Positions 1-8,161 are shown, counted from the stretch's first letter. The stretch: DNA of 34,585 nt from SLRI01 sp964576715 (GCA_964576715.1 CAZNWE010000046.1:1-34585); one strand, 5' to 3'. The notes: generated from the sequence alone by a model not told the origin. Numbers and translations are program-made.

Positions 1-1085
1 CCCAGGAGGCCGGCCTGAACGAGCCGATCCAGCCCTGGGACTGGCGCTATCTGGCAGAACGGCGCCGGGCCGCCCGCTTTGCGATCGCCCCCGGCGAGGT
101 CGAGCCCTACCTGCCACTCGACGGCATGATCGAGGCGGCCTTCCATACGGCCGAACGGCTCTTCGGGCTCAGCTTCAGGGAACGCCATGATCTCGAGCTC
201 TACCACCCGGACGTCCGCGCCTGGGAGGTGACGGACCGGAACGGCCGCCATGTCGGGCTCTTCCTCGGCGACTATTTCGCCCGCGCCAGCAAGCGCAGTG
301 GTGCCTGGATGAGCGGCTATCGCAGTCAGGAGAAGCTGGCCGGTGACATCCGCCCGATCGTCACCAATGTCATGAACTTCTCCAAGCCCGCCCCGGGCAA
401 CCCCGCGCTGCTCGGCTTCGACGACGCGCGCACACTCTTTCACGAATTCGGCCACGCGCTGCACGGCCTGCTCTCGGACGTCACCTACCCCTACCTCGCC
501 GGCACCAGCGTCGATCGCGATTTCGTCGAACTGCCCTCGCAGCTCTTCGAGCACTGGCTCGAGGAGCCAGAGGTCCTCAAGCGCTTCGCCCGCCACCACG
601 CGACCGGCGAGCCGATGCCCTCGAGCCTGGTCGAGCGCCTGGCCGCTGCCCGCACTGCCGACCAGGGCTTCGCCACCGTCGAGTACACGGCCTGTGCGCT
701 GGTCGATCTCGAGCTGCATCTCTTACCCGAACCCGACGATCTCGACATCACCCGCTTCGAGCAGGAGAGCCTCGCCCGGCTCGGCATGCCCGAGGCCATC
801 GTCATGCGCCACCGCCCGCCGCATTTCGCGCATCTCTTCTCGGGCGGCGGCTATGCGTCGGGCTACTACAGCTACATGTGGTCCGAGGTGCTCGACGCCG
901 ACGGCTTCGCCGCCTTCGAGGAAGCAGGCGACCCCTTCGATCCCACCCTCGCCGGCCGGCTCCTGGAACACGTCTATGCCGCCGGCAATCGCCAAGACCC
1001 GGCCGAGGCCTACCGCGCCTTCCGCGGCCGCGACCCCTCGCCCGAGGCAATGTTGCGCAAACGCGGCTTCGTCCCGACGAGCTGA
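1..1085 (+). CDS. M3 family metallopeptidase (peptidyl-dipeptidase Dcp / oligopeptidase type), 3' part
   Basis: This is the C-terminal part of a zinc oligopeptidase that cuts short peptides in the cytoplasm. The frame is open from base 3, so the true start lies left of the window; the ATG at 126 is internal, because family-like sequence (WDWRYLAERRR) precedes it. The zinc site HEFGH is encoded at 441-455, and the downstream metal-ligand glutamate lies in DFVELPSQ (Glu codon 528-530). A Gly/Tyr-rich stretch (GGGYASGYYSYMWSEVL) follows; this is the substrate-binding segment of M3 enzymes. The WDWRY motif and overall pattern favour Dcp over oligopeptidase A, but the two are close and the N-terminus is missing. 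Its stop is 3 bases from the stop of the convergent next gene, leaving no room for a separate terminator. Confidence 0.93.
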   Translation, partial: QEAGLNEPIQPWDWRYLAERRRAARFAIAPGEVEPYLPLDGMIEAAFHTAERLFGLSFRERHDLELYHPDVRAWEVTDRNGRHVGLFLGDYFARASKRSGAWMSGYRSQEKLAGDIRPIVTNVMNFSKPAPGNPALLGFDDARTLFHEFGHALHGLLSDVTYPYLAGTSVDRDFVELPSQLFEHWLEEPEVLKRFARHHATGEPMPSSLVERLAAARTADQGFATVEYTACALVDLELHLLPEPDDLDITRFEQESLARLGMPEAIVMRHRPPHFAHLFSGGGYASGYYSYMWSEVLDADGFAAFEEAGDPFDPTLAGRLLEHVYAAGNRQDPAEAYRAFRGRDPSPEAMLRKRGFVPTS

Positions 1086-1088
1086 GCG

Positions 1089-2147
1089 TCAGGCGAAGAT
1101 ATCGAGGAGACGGATCTCGACCACCGGCACGCCGTGGTCGGAGCGGATACGGTTCTTTCGGTCGCGGGTCAGCGTCTCGTCGACCAGATGATCGTTGAAG
1201 ACCCGGCCATTGAGCACCTCGCCGATGCGCTTGGGGAACTGGCGGTAGAACTCCTGGCTCACCAGGATATGGTCGAGCATCTCGTGCCGGCCGTTCCAGA
1301 TATGCGAATAGGCCACGTTCTCGAGGCTGGCGCGAGCCTGGATGTCCATGACGTTGTAGAGCAGCACGTCCCACAGCGGCCGCTTGCGTTCGGTCGGCAG
1401 CCGGTAGAAGGGCGGCTCGCCGGCGACCGCCTCGGTGCTGACCGCGCCGATGCCGTCGTTGAGGTCGCCGAGCACGATGCAGGGCTCGCCGCGCTCGCCC
1501 GGCACGGGGTCGGCGACGACCTCGAGCACCAGGGCCCGCAAGGCGGCGGCCTCGGCACCGCGCATCAAGAGGGCACGGATGGCGCCCTTGGCCTTGACCA
1601 GCGGGTCGTTCCGGTCCTCGCCGTCGAGCAGGATCGGCCGCTTCGACTTCAGATGCGCGACGAAGACCGTGCAGCCGACCCCGTTCGGCAGCCCGACTCG
1701 CGCCTTCAGCACCGGCCGGCTGAAGCTCTTGAACGGGATGTCGAGCAGGGTCTCGGCCTGCGTCTCGGGGTGGACGGTCGCCACCTGCAGGATGGCTTTG
1801 GCCGGGAAGTCGACGATCGAGGCCACCGTTTCGATCGGCATGGTCGAGGCGATCCCGACCTTGGGCCCGAGCGCCTTGCCGTCCGCCTCGTTCGCCTCGG
1901 GCGTCGCCCCCGGCGCGCGGACGTCGAACGCACCCGTCCCGGCGCGTGCCATGGCCTCGGCGAGCGTCGCCTCGTGGAAGATTTCCTGAAAGCCGATGAC
2001 CTGCGCCCCGGTCTCCCGGGCCAGCCGGCCGATCCAGTCGAGCTTGTCCTGCAGCTCCTGCGACGCGTAGGGCTGGGCGTTGTAGTAGGGCACCCCGGCG
2101 CGCACCAGGTTGTAGGCGTTGAAGCTGGCCACCTTGAGGATCGTCAC
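1089..2147 (-). CDS. Endonuclease/exonuclease/phosphatase (EEP) family protein
   Basis: A 352-residue metal-dependent phosphodiesterase-fold protein. The EEP signature residues are present in order: SFNAYN (Asn10), GFQE (Glu55), AHLKSKRP (His166), GDLND (Asp228, Asn230), MLDHILVS (Asp292-His293) and the terminal SDH (336-338). The DNase I-like active site is therefore complete. There is no signal peptide or membrane segment, so it is probably cytoplasmic. The family includes nucleases, sphingomyelinases and inositol phosphatases, and the substrate cannot be told from sequence. The gene lies downstream of cobK on the same strand but 361 bases away, and it converges on the M3 peptidase gene. 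Confidence 0.9.
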   Translation of the reverse strand: MTILKVASFNAYNLVRAGVPYYNAQPYASQELQDKLDWIGRLARETGAQVIGFQEIFHEATLAEAMARAGTGAFDVRAPGATPEANEADGKALGPKVGIASTMPIETVASIVDFPAKAILQVATVHPETQAETLLDIPFKSFSRPVLKARVGLPNGVGCTVFVAHLKSKRPILLDGEDRNDPLVKAKGAIRALLMRGAEAAALRALVLEVVADPVPGERGEPCIVLGDLNDGIGAVSTEAVAGEPPFYRLPTERKRPLWDVLLYNVMDIQARASLENVAYSHIWNGRHEMLDHILVSQEFYRQFPKRIGEVLNGRVFNDHLVDETLTRDRKNRIRSDHGVPVVEIRLLDIFA

Positions 2148-2508
2148 GCGCCCCTCCGCTCGCAGCCTGAAACTACCACAGCAATCTTCAGGGTATCAGC
2201 AGACGGTGGCAATCGATCGACAGTTGGGTGGCACTGTGGCTGCCGGGCCGGCTTGGCCTACCCGCTCAGCGTCGACCCGGACGGAGATGCCGGCGCACCG
2301 GGTAGCGTGACGCATCACCCAGACATGGTAGCTCAGCGGCATGGACAATTTCTCGTGCCGGCGAACCGCATCACGTTCTCCCGCCGCCGGCGGTTCGCCA
2401 CCGTCACTAAGCCGACGGCACGCACTTCGCAGTGATCGTCGGCCATCCCTGCACCGCCAGTCGCCCGTTCCTGCCGGGGCCGCGGTTGACCCACGCAACG
2501 CCGGGTGG
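2148..2508. other. Intergenic tract between cobK and the EEP gene
   Basis: 361 bases without a convincing gene. The one clear structure is an inverted repeat at 2360-2399 (listed separately). Open frames here are antisense extensions typical of high GC. A short tRNA D-arm-like string near 2326 is not supported by acceptor or anticodon stems. I see no cobalamin riboswitch. Confidence 0.5.
2360..2399. repeat. Inverted repeat, 9-bp perfect arms
   Basis: GGCGAACCG at 2360-2368 is exactly complementary to CGGTTCGCC at 2391-2399, with a 22-base GC-rich loop. It lies downstream of cobK on the minus strand, so it may end or stabilise the cbiD-cobK transcript. No T-run follows on either strand, so a classic intrinsic terminator is not supported. 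Confidence 0.4.
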
Positions 2509-3267
2509 CTACCCGAAAAGCCGGGCCTCGATGGCGGCCAGGGCGCCTGCCACGTCATCGACCATGTCGGCGGTCGCCGCCGGCGGCGGCTCGACCAGGA
2601 CGACCGGCAGGCCGAGCCTGCGTGCCGCATCGAGTTTCGCCCGCGCCCCGGCACCGCCGCTGTTGCGGCAGAAGAGGGCCTCGATCCGCTGCTCGCGCAG
2701 CAGCGCGAGCTCACCGGCAAGCGCGAACGGGCCTCGCCCGGGGAGCCAGGTGATGTTCGGCGGGACCACCGCCGGTGGCTCGATCCCGCGCAGCACGAAG
2801 TGATGCGGCGCCCGCGCCAGCGTCGCCACGGCGCGTGCCCCGAGCGCCGCGAACACCCGCTCGACACCGAGCGCGTGGAGCGTATCCAGCCCTGCCCCGA
2901 CAGCACCTACCCGATGCCAGCGATCACCCGGCACTGCCTGCCAAGGCGGCCGCGCGAGGCGGAGATGGGCGCAGCCGACCGATGCCGCAGCTCTTCGCGC
3001 CTGCGCCGAAATCCCGAGTGCAAAGGGATGGCTCGCATCGACCACGAGGGCGACGCGCGCCGCCAGCAGCCAGTCGTGCAGCCCCGTCACCCCGCCGAAC
3101 CCGCCCACCCGATGCTCGCCAGCCGGCCGGCGTGGCGTCGTGGTCGCCCCGGCCAGCGATGACGTCACCCGAAGATCGCTGCGGCCCGCCAGGGCGGCGG
3201 CCAGCGCATAGCCCTCCTCCGTCCCACCCAGGATCAGGACGTGCGGCGGCTCACCAGCCCGGGGCAT
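2509..3267 (-). CDS. cobK: Precorrin-6A / cobalt-precorrin-6A reductase
   Basis: A 252-residue NAD(P)H-dependent reductase of the corrin pathway that reduces precorrin-6A (or its cobalt form) to the 6B form. The N-terminal nucleotide-binding segment HVLILGGTEEGYALA (residues 9-23) and the family signature DASHPFA (77-83) are both present, and the length is normal for CobK/CbiJ. Its start overlaps the end of cbiD by 17 bases, so the two genes are probably translationally coupled and co-transcribed leftward. The family serves both the aerobic (CobK) and anaerobic (CbiJ) routes, so the symbol does not decide which route is used. Confidence 0.93.
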   Translation of the reverse strand: MPRAGEPPHVLILGGTEEGYALAAALAGRSDLRVTSSLAGATTTPRRPAGEHRVGGFGGVTGLHDWLLAARVALVVDASHPFALGISAQARRAAASVGCAHLRLARPPWQAVPGDRWHRVGAVGAGLDTLHALGVERVFAALGARAVATLARAPHHFVLRGIEPPAVVPPNITWLPGRGPFALAGELALLREQRIEALFCRNSGGAGARAKLDAARRLGLPVVLVEPPPAATADMVDDVAGALAAIEARLFG

Positions 3268-4339
3268 GGCCGATCACCCGGCCGGCCCGGTCGACCACGA
3301 TCGCTTCGAGCCCGAGGCCGCCGCCGGCGGCTTGCAGCGCCGTGGCCCGGGCCCGGGCAGCGAACCGTGCGGCCAGTGCCGAGGCGTGGTGGCCAGCCGA
3401 GACGAGCACCTCGCCGGCCGAGCCCGCCTGTCTCGCCTGCTCGCCGGCCGCCGGGTCGAGGCGCGCGAGCTCGGCCGCCAGATCGCCGATGTCGACCATG
3501 GAGCGGCTGGAATGCAGGTCGAGGTGGCCCTGCGCCAGCTTGGCGAGCTTGGCGAAACCGCCGGCCAGCGTCACCCGCGGCACTGGTTTGCGCTTCAGAT
3601 ACTTGAGGGTACCACCGGCGAAGTCGCCCATGTCGAGCAGCGCCATGTCGGGCAGGTCGTAGAGGGCCTGGACGGTGCGCTCGGAGGTGCTGCCGGTGCA
3701 GGCGGCGATGTGCTGGAGCCCGGCGGCCCTGGCCACGTCGACGCCGCGGTGGATCGAGTGGATCCAGGACGAGCAGCTATAGGGGATGACGATGCCCGTC
3801 GTGCCGAGGATCGAGAGCCCGCCCACGATGCCGAGCCTGGGGTTGAGCGTCCGGAGCGCCAGCTCGGTGCCGCCCGGAATGGCGATCTCGACGTCGAGGT
3901 CGAGGCCGTGGCCGGTGCCGATCGCCCCTTCCTCCAGCACCTCGATGATCATTCGCCGGGGAACGGGGTTGATGGCGGGCTCGCCAGGCGGTATCGGCAG
4001 GCCGGGCCGGGTCACCGTGCCCACCCCTGCGCCGGCCCGAAAGCGGATGCCCCGGCCGTCGCCACGGGCGCGCAGCGTGGCGAGCACCAGCGCCTTGTCG
4101 GTGACGTCCGGATCGTCGCCGGCATCCTTGATCACACCGGCCCTGGCCCAGCCCGGCCCCGCCTCGAGGCGTGCCAGAGGGAAGGACGGGGTCTGCCCCT
4201 TGGGCAGGCGAATGGTCACGGGATCGGGGAAGCCTTCACCAGCCAGCGCCAGGAACGCCGCCTTCGCCGCCGCCGTGGCGCAGGCGCCGGTCGTCCAGCC
4301 ACGGCGGAGCTCGGTCCGGTTGGCCGGCTGGCGGCTCAT
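3251..4339 (-). CDS. cbiD: Cobalt-precorrin-5B (C1)-methyltransferase CbiD
   Basis: A 362-residue corrin-ring methyltransferase that transfers methyl from S-adenosylmethionine to C1 of cobalt-precorrin-5B. The hallmark N-terminal motif RRGWTTGACATAAAKAA (from residue 12) is present. The glycine-rich segments ITGVD-type region seen in the family is represented here by GLSILGTTGIVIPYS and later ACTGSTSE. It starts at ATG 4339 and overlaps cobK at its 3' end. CbiD is the C1-methylating enzyme of the anaerobic pathway, and some aerobic alphaproteobacteria use it in place of CobF. The start is 86 bases from the divergent cobB start. Confidence 0.94.
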   Translation of the reverse strand: MSRQPANRTELRRGWTTGACATAAAKAAFLALAGEGFPDPVTIRLPKGQTPSFPLARLEAGPGWARAGVIKDAGDDPDVTDKALVLATLRARGDGRGIRFRAGAGVGTVTRPGLPIPPGEPAINPVPRRMIIEVLEEGAIGTGHGLDLDVEIAIPGGTELALRTLNPRLGIVGGLSILGTTGIVIPYSCSSWIHSIHRGVDVARAAGLQHIAACTGSTSERTVQALYDLPDMALLDMGDFAGGTLKYLKRKPVPRVTLAGGFAKLAKLAQGHLDLHSSRSMVDIGDLAAELARLDPAAGEQARQAGSAGEVLVSAGHHASALAARFAARARATALQAAGGGLGLEAIVVDRAGRVIGHAPGW

Positions 4340-4425
4340 GGTGTGTCCATGTCGATGGAGCGGCTGGGCATGGCCCTTCGTTTTCCCTATCAGCAGCGCA
4401 TGATCCCAAGCCCGAGCAAGACCCC

Positions 4426-5757
4426 TTGACCGCCCCCGCCATCATCGTCGCCGCCCCGCAGTCGGGCTCGGGCAAGACGCTGGTGACGCTCGGCCTGATC
4501 CGGGCGCTCAAGGACCGGGGCCTTCGCGTCGGCAGCTTCAAGACCGGCCCCGACTATATCGACCCCGCCTTCCACGCGCGAGCCTCGGGCCGGCCCTGCC
4601 GCAATCTCGACAGCTGGGCGATGCGCCTCGACAGCCTGGTGAGCCTCTTCGCGGCCGCCGGCCGGGATGCCGACATCGTTGTCGGCGAGGGTGTCATGGG
4701 CCTGTTCGACGGTGCCCCGGACGGCAGCGGCTCGACCGCCGATCTCGCCGCCCTCCTCGGCCTGCCGGTCATTCTCGTCGTCGACGCCAGGCGCATGGCG
4801 CAGAGCGTGGCCCCCCTGATCGAAGGCTTCCTGCGGTTCCGCAGCGACGTCGCGATCGACGCCATCGTGCTCAACGCCACGGGCTCCGACCGCCACCGCC
4901 GGACGCTCTGCCGCGCCTGCGACGACCGTTTCTCGACGCCGGTGCTCGGCTGCCTGCCGAGGCTGGCCGACCTCGTCCTGCCGGCGCGGCATCTCGGCCT
5001 CGTCCAGGCGGCCGAGCACCCGGACCTCGAGGCCTTCATCGGCAGCGCTGCCGGGCTCGTTGCCGCGCATCTGGACCTCGAGCGTCTCGTCCGCCTCGCC
5101 CGCCGGCCGACCCTCGACGTCATGGGCAGCGGACCCGGCCTCTGGCCGGCCATCGGCCAGCGCATCGCCGTCGCGCAGGACGCCGCCTTCGCCTTCGCCT
5201 ATCCGGCGGTGCTCGACGGCTGGCACGACCAGGGGGCCACGGTCCAACCCTTCTCGCCGCTCGCCGACGAGGCGCCCGATCGCGCCGCCGATGCCGTCTA
5301 CCTGCCGGGCGGCTATCCTGAGCTCCACGCCGGCCGGCTCGCCGGCAACGGCCGCTTCCTCGATGGTTTGAGGGCCGCCGCCGGACGCGGCGCCTTCGTC
5401 TATGGCGAGTGCGGCGGCTACATGGCACTGGGCCGCAGCCTGACCGACCGTGCCGGCACCAGCCACGTCATGGCCGGCCTGCTGCCCGTGGCGACCAGTT
5501 TCGCCGAGCCCCGGCTGCATCTCGGCTACCGTCGCCTCGCGTTGCTCGAGAGCGGCCCGCTCGGACGCCCCGCAGTCCCCTGGCGCGGCCATGAGTTTCA
5601 CTATGCGCGCGAAACCGAGCGGCAAGGCAAGGCCCTCTTCCAGGCCGTGGACGCGAGCGGCGACGCCCTCGGCGCTGCGGGCTGCCGCGAGGGCAGCGTC
5701 GCCGGCTCCTTCATCCACCTGATCGACCGCCATCCGCCCGTCGCCAGCGTCGGCTAG
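4426..5757 (+). CDS. cobB: Cobyrinate / hydrogenobyrinate a,c-diamide synthase
   Basis: A 443-residue glutamine-dependent amidotransferase that amidates the a and c carboxylates of the corrin ring, using ATP. The N-terminal synthetase half carries the P-loop PQSGSGKT (residues 11-18), KTGPDYIDP and GEGVMGLFDG. The C-terminal class-I glutaminase half has the nucleophile in VYGECGGYMALG (Cys329) and a catalytic-type histidine in GHEFHYARE (His389). The TTG at 4426 is chosen because the family's conserved N-terminus begins a few residues later. The longer upstream open frame is antisense to cbiD, and the ATG at 4400 is out of frame. The symbol could equally be cbiA if cobalt is inserted early. 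Upstream spacing from cbiD is too short for a full cobalamin riboswitch. Confidence 0.92.
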   Translation: MTAPAIIVAAPQSGSGKTLVTLGLIRALKDRGLRVGSFKTGPDYIDPAFHARASGRPCRNLDSWAMRLDSLVSLFAAAGRDADIVVGEGVMGLFDGAPDGSGSTADLAALLGLPVILVVDARRMAQSVAPLIEGFLRFRSDVAIDAIVLNATGSDRHRRTLCRACDDRFSTPVLGCLPRLADLVLPARHLGLVQAAEHPDLEAFIGSAAGLVAAHLDLERLVRLARRPTLDVMGSGPGLWPAIGQRIAVAQDAAFAFAYPAVLDGWHDQGATVQPFSPLADEAPDRAADAVYLPGGYPELHAGRLAGNGRFLDGLRAAAGRGAFVYGECGGYMALGRSLTDRAGTSHVMAGLLPVATSFAEPRLHLGYRRLALLESGPLGRPAVPWRGHEFHYARETERQGKALFQAVDASGDALGAAGCREGSVAGSFIHLIDRHPPVASVG

Positions 5758-5792
5758 CGGCGCGCCACCCCGGCATTCGGCTGGCCGGCAAA

Positions 5793-5805
5793 AGCGGTTA
5801 CCGCT
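5793..5805. promoter_or_regulatory. 13-bp palindrome upstream of the TRAP binding-protein gene
   Basis: AGCGGT-T-ACCGCT is a perfect 6+1+6 palindrome, 35 bases before the ATG at 5841 and 35 bases after the cobB stop. Its size and position fit a dimeric repressor or activator site controlling the downstream gene. No regulator gene is adjacent, so this is an inference. A short transcription-stop hairpin for cobB is the alternative, but no T-run follows. Confidence 0.35.
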
Positions 5806-5840
5806 ATGACGAGGCGGCAAGTCGACAGGGAGGTCCATCG

Positions 5841-6926
5841 ATGAAACGCCGCGACATCCTCGCCGCCGGCGCCGCGACCGCGGCGACCAGCAGCCTCGCC
5901 GCCCCGGCCGTGGCCCAGGGCATCACCGAGTGGAACATGGTGATGCCCTGGCCGCGCAACACGCCGGGCGTCGGCGTCAATGCCGAACGCTTCGCCACGC
6001 GCGTCACCGAGATGTCGGGCGGCCGCCTGATGATCAAGCTCTTCGCCGCTGGCGAGCTGGTGCCGCCCTTCGAGGGCCTCGATGCCGTCTCCTCCGGCAC
6101 CGCCGATTGCGGCCACGCCCCGCCCTATTTCTGGGTCGGCAAGGCGCCGGTGCTCAACTACTTCACCGGCATCCCCTTCGGCCTCACCGGCACCGAGCTC
6201 GCCGCCTGGTTCCAGTTCGGCGGGGCCATGGAGCTCTGGCAGGAGGTCTACGACGCGTTCAACGTAGTACCCTTCTATGCCGGTTCGTCGGGGGTGCAGG
6301 CCGGCGGCTGGTTCAGGAACCCGATCAACGGCCTCTCGGACCTCGAGGGGCTCAAGTTCCGCATCGCCGGGCTGGGTGGCGAGGTGATGCGCCGACTGGG
6401 TGTGAACACCGTCATCCTGCCGCCGGGCGAGATCGGCCCTGCCATGATGGCCGGCACGGTCGATGCCGTCGAGTGGATTGGCCCCTGGAACGACCGCGCC
6501 TTCGGCCTCTACCGCATGGCCAAATACTACTACAACCCCAGCTTCCACGAGCCCGGCCCCGGCCTCGAGATCATCGTCAACCAGGACGCCTGGAACGCCC
6601 TGACCCCCGACCTCCAGGCGATCATCAAGACGGCAGCCGCCGCCACCGCCTTCGAGACCCTGGCCGACTTCGACTACCACAACCGGGTGAGCTTCCTGCC
6701 CCTGCTGGAGGAGGAAGGCGTCCAGTCGCTGCCCTGGCCCGACGACGTCATCGACGCCATGGCGCGCGAGACCTGGAACGTGCTCGAGGACCTGGCCGCC
6801 ACGGACGACCACACCCGGCGCGTCCACGAGAGCTTCATGAGCTTCCTCAAGCAATGCGATCGGTATGCGGCGAGCTTCGACACGGCGATCCTGCAGCTCC
6901 GGCAGCGGGCGCTGGCGCAGCTCTGA
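5841..6926 (+). CDS. TRAP transporter substrate-binding protein, DctP family, TakP-like
   Basis: A 361-residue periplasmic solute-binding protein. The N-terminus MKRRDILAAGAATAA is a Tat-type twin-arginine signal, with a likely cleavage after AVA (residues 23-25). The body follows the DctP fold; the motifs GVQAGGWFR, FRIAGLGGEVMRRLG and VEWIGPWND match the 2-oxo-acid-binding TakP subgroup, so the ligand is probably a small carboxylate. A strong ribosome site (GGGAGG at 5828-5833) supports the ATG. No DctQ or DctM membrane subunits lie nearby, so it is an orphan here and must share a permease encoded elsewhere. A palindrome precedes it and an intrinsic terminator follows it, which suggests a single-gene transcript. 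Confidence 0.92.
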   Translation: MKRRDILAAGAATAATSSLAAPAVAQGITEWNMVMPWPRNTPGVGVNAERFATRVTEMSGGRLMIKLFAAGELVPPFEGLDAVSSGTADCGHAPPYFWVGKAPVLNYFTGIPFGLTGTELAAWFQFGGAMELWQEVYDAFNVVPFYAGSSGVQAGGWFRNPINGLSDLEGLKFRIAGLGGEVMRRLGVNTVILPPGEIGPAMMAGTVDAVEWIGPWNDRAFGLYRMAKYYYNPSFHEPGPGLEIIVNQDAWNALTPDLQAIIKTAAAATAFETLADFDYHNRVSFLPLLEEEGVQSLPWPDDVIDAMARETWNVLEDLAATDDHTRRVHESFMSFLKQCDRYAASFDTAILQLRQRALAQL

Positions 6927-6944
6927 AGCAGAAGAGGAGCGTCC

Positions 6945-6968
6945 CGCCGGGGCGCCCCTCGGCGTTTT
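6945..6968 (+). terminator. Intrinsic terminator after the TRAP binding-protein gene
   Basis: CGCCG-GGG-CGC-CCC-T-CGGCG (6945-6964) folds into an 8-bp GC stem with one bulged T and a 3-base loop, followed directly by TTTT (6965-6968). It begins 19 bases past the stop codon, as expected for Rho-independent termination. Confidence 0.65.
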
Positions 6969-7095
6969 GCCATGTTGTCTCCGCGATTCTCGCGCCAATG
7001 TCTTTCTTGCGAGCAACGGGAACCGGCTAATGGCAGCCAACGGTGACAAACTCAGCTAACAGACACTTCAGCAAATCGAGGCCGAGCTCGATCGT

Positions 7096-7404
7096 TTGGT
7101 GGCGATCACCAATGGCCATTCGGGCCGCTTCGTTGCGCTCGAAAGCCGTTTCGACGCCATCGAAAGCCGCCTTCTCAAGCAAGGTGCGATGATCGAGGCC
7201 CTGAGCAGCAAGCTCGACCATACCCGAAGCGAGTTGCTGCTGCGCATGGACCACCTGCCTCTCGAACTTCTCGAAGCGGCGCAGGACGAAGCGAGGTTCG
7301 CCTCGACCGGGCAAGCCGTCCTCGCCGAACAGCGCTTCGACAAGCTCCAGGCGCAGCTCGACGACCTGACGCAAAGGCTCGAAGCGCTGGAAAAGGCGGG
7401 CTAG
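7096..7404 (+). CDS. Small coiled-coil protein of unknown function (possibly the 3' part of a gene broken by a stop)
   Basis: A frame of 102 residues from TTG 7096 (or 101 from GTG 7099), rich in Leu/Glu/Arg heptads such as ALESRFDAIESRLLKQG and LQAQLDDLTQRLEALEKAG. It therefore predicts a dimeric or trimeric coiled coil without signal or membrane segment. The same frame runs upstream to ATG 7030 (MAANGDKLS), where TAA at 7057-7059 interrupts it; the codons after the stop (QTLQQIEAELDRL) continue the coiled-coil pattern. The gene may be a nonsense-mutated copy of a longer protein, or a true short gene with a weak start. No strong ribosome site precedes 7096. The antisense frame 7027-7521 is a shadow. 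Confidence 0.5.
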   Translation: MVAITNGHSGRFVALESRFDAIESRLLKQGAMIEALSSKLDHTRSELLLRMDHLPLELLEAAQDEARFASTGQAVLAEQRFDKLQAQLDDLTQRLEALEKAG

Positions 7405-7686
7405 AGCGCAGGTCCTTTCGGCGGTATCCTGCCCTTCGGATCGGCCATGACGCGCTGTCGGGCAAACACCCGCTCGCCCATGCGCGCATCTTCCTACCGC
7501 GCCGTCAAGGGTACCAGGCACCCTTGACGCGGCGTTGACGCCCGGTCGTCGCCCGCCGTCTCGGACTCGGAAAGATGCGCCGCGGTGGCGTCATCGGTCC
7601 AGTCTCTCTAGGAGCGCCCAACCTCGATACCAGCGATGGCAAGGAAGCTGAAGGCTTTGCCGCGGCGGGCCAACAGCCGCGTCCCC
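7405..7686. other. Intergenic tract with a 10-bp hairpin
   Basis: 282 bases between two convergent genes. Apart from the hairpin at 7503-7529 nothing is recognised; the open frames across it are not family-like. Confidence 0.5.
7503..7529. terminator. Strong hairpin between convergent genes (terminator-like, no T-run)
   Basis: CGTCAAGGGT (7503-7512) pairs perfectly with ACCCTTGACG (7520-7529) around a 7-base loop. It lies about 100 bases after the coiled-coil gene and 158 bases past the stop of arfB, so it could stop transcription from both sides. No T-tract follows, so a protein-binding operator is also possible. Confidence 0.45.
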
Positions 7687-8106
7687 TCACCCCTCCTCCA
7701 CCCGCCCCCTCAGCCGCTTCACCCGCGCCCGCTGCTTTTTCGCTTCGAGCTTGCGCTCCTTGCTCGCCCGGGTCGGCCGCGTCGCGCGGCGGCGGATGGG
7801 TTCTTCGGCGGCGTTGCGCAGCAGCTCGACGAGGCGGTTGCGGGCGTCCTGGCGGTTCAGCTCGCGCGTCCGGAATCGCCGGGCGGTGATGACGATCTCG
7901 CCGTCCTGGTTCAGCCGGCGGCCGGCGAGCCGGGCGAGCCGCGTCTTCACGGCCTCGGGCAGGCTCGGCGAAGCCATCGCGTTGAAGCGCAACTGGACTG
8001 CCGTCTCGACCTTGTTGACGTTCTGCCCGCCCGGGCCGGTCGAGCGGATGAAGCTCTCCACGAGCTCCGCCTCTTCGATGGTGACGGTGGCGGAAATGCT
8101 GAGCAT
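7687..8106 (-). CDS. arfB: Ribosome-rescue aminoacyl/peptidyl-tRNA hydrolase ArfB (YaeJ)
   Basis: A 139-residue release-factor-like hydrolase that frees peptides from ribosomes stalled at the end of broken mRNAs. The catalytic GGQ loop is in STGPGGQNVNKVET (Gly26-Gly27-Gln28). The long basic C-terminal tail (KERKLEAKKQRARVKRLRGR) is the part that enters the empty mRNA channel and separates ArfB from RF1/RF2. Length and domain layout are normal. It is transcribed leftward and divergently from the small membrane peptide gene. Confidence 0.95.
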   Translation of the reverse strand: MLSISATVTIEEAELVESFIRSTGPGGQNVNKVETAVQLRFNAMASPSLPEAVKTRLARLAGRRLNQDGEIVITARRFRTRELNRQDARNRLVELLRNAAEEPIRRRATRPTRASKERKLEAKKQRARVKRLRGRVEEG

Positions 8107-8161
8107 GGCCGGTGCAGCCTAGCGCGCATCGACGGCAGTGTCGCGGCCGAGCGCGAAGCGA

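Noticed and set aside
2320..2400. tRNA-like string (TGGTAGCTCAGCGG and GGTTCG)
   Set aside because: The D-arm-like and T-loop-like pieces are not joined by pairing acceptor or anticodon stems, so no tRNA can be drawn.
1134..2435. 433-codon plus-strand open frame
   Set aside because: It is antisense to the EEP gene, whose complete active-site motifs mark the minus strand as coding.
4340..4425. Cobalamin riboswitch upstream of cbiD or cobB
   Set aside because: Only 86 bases lie between the divergent starts, and no B12-box-like sequence was found.
7027..7521. 164-codon minus-strand frame
   Set aside because: It is antisense to the coiled-coil gene; its apparent heptads mirror the plus-strand repeats.
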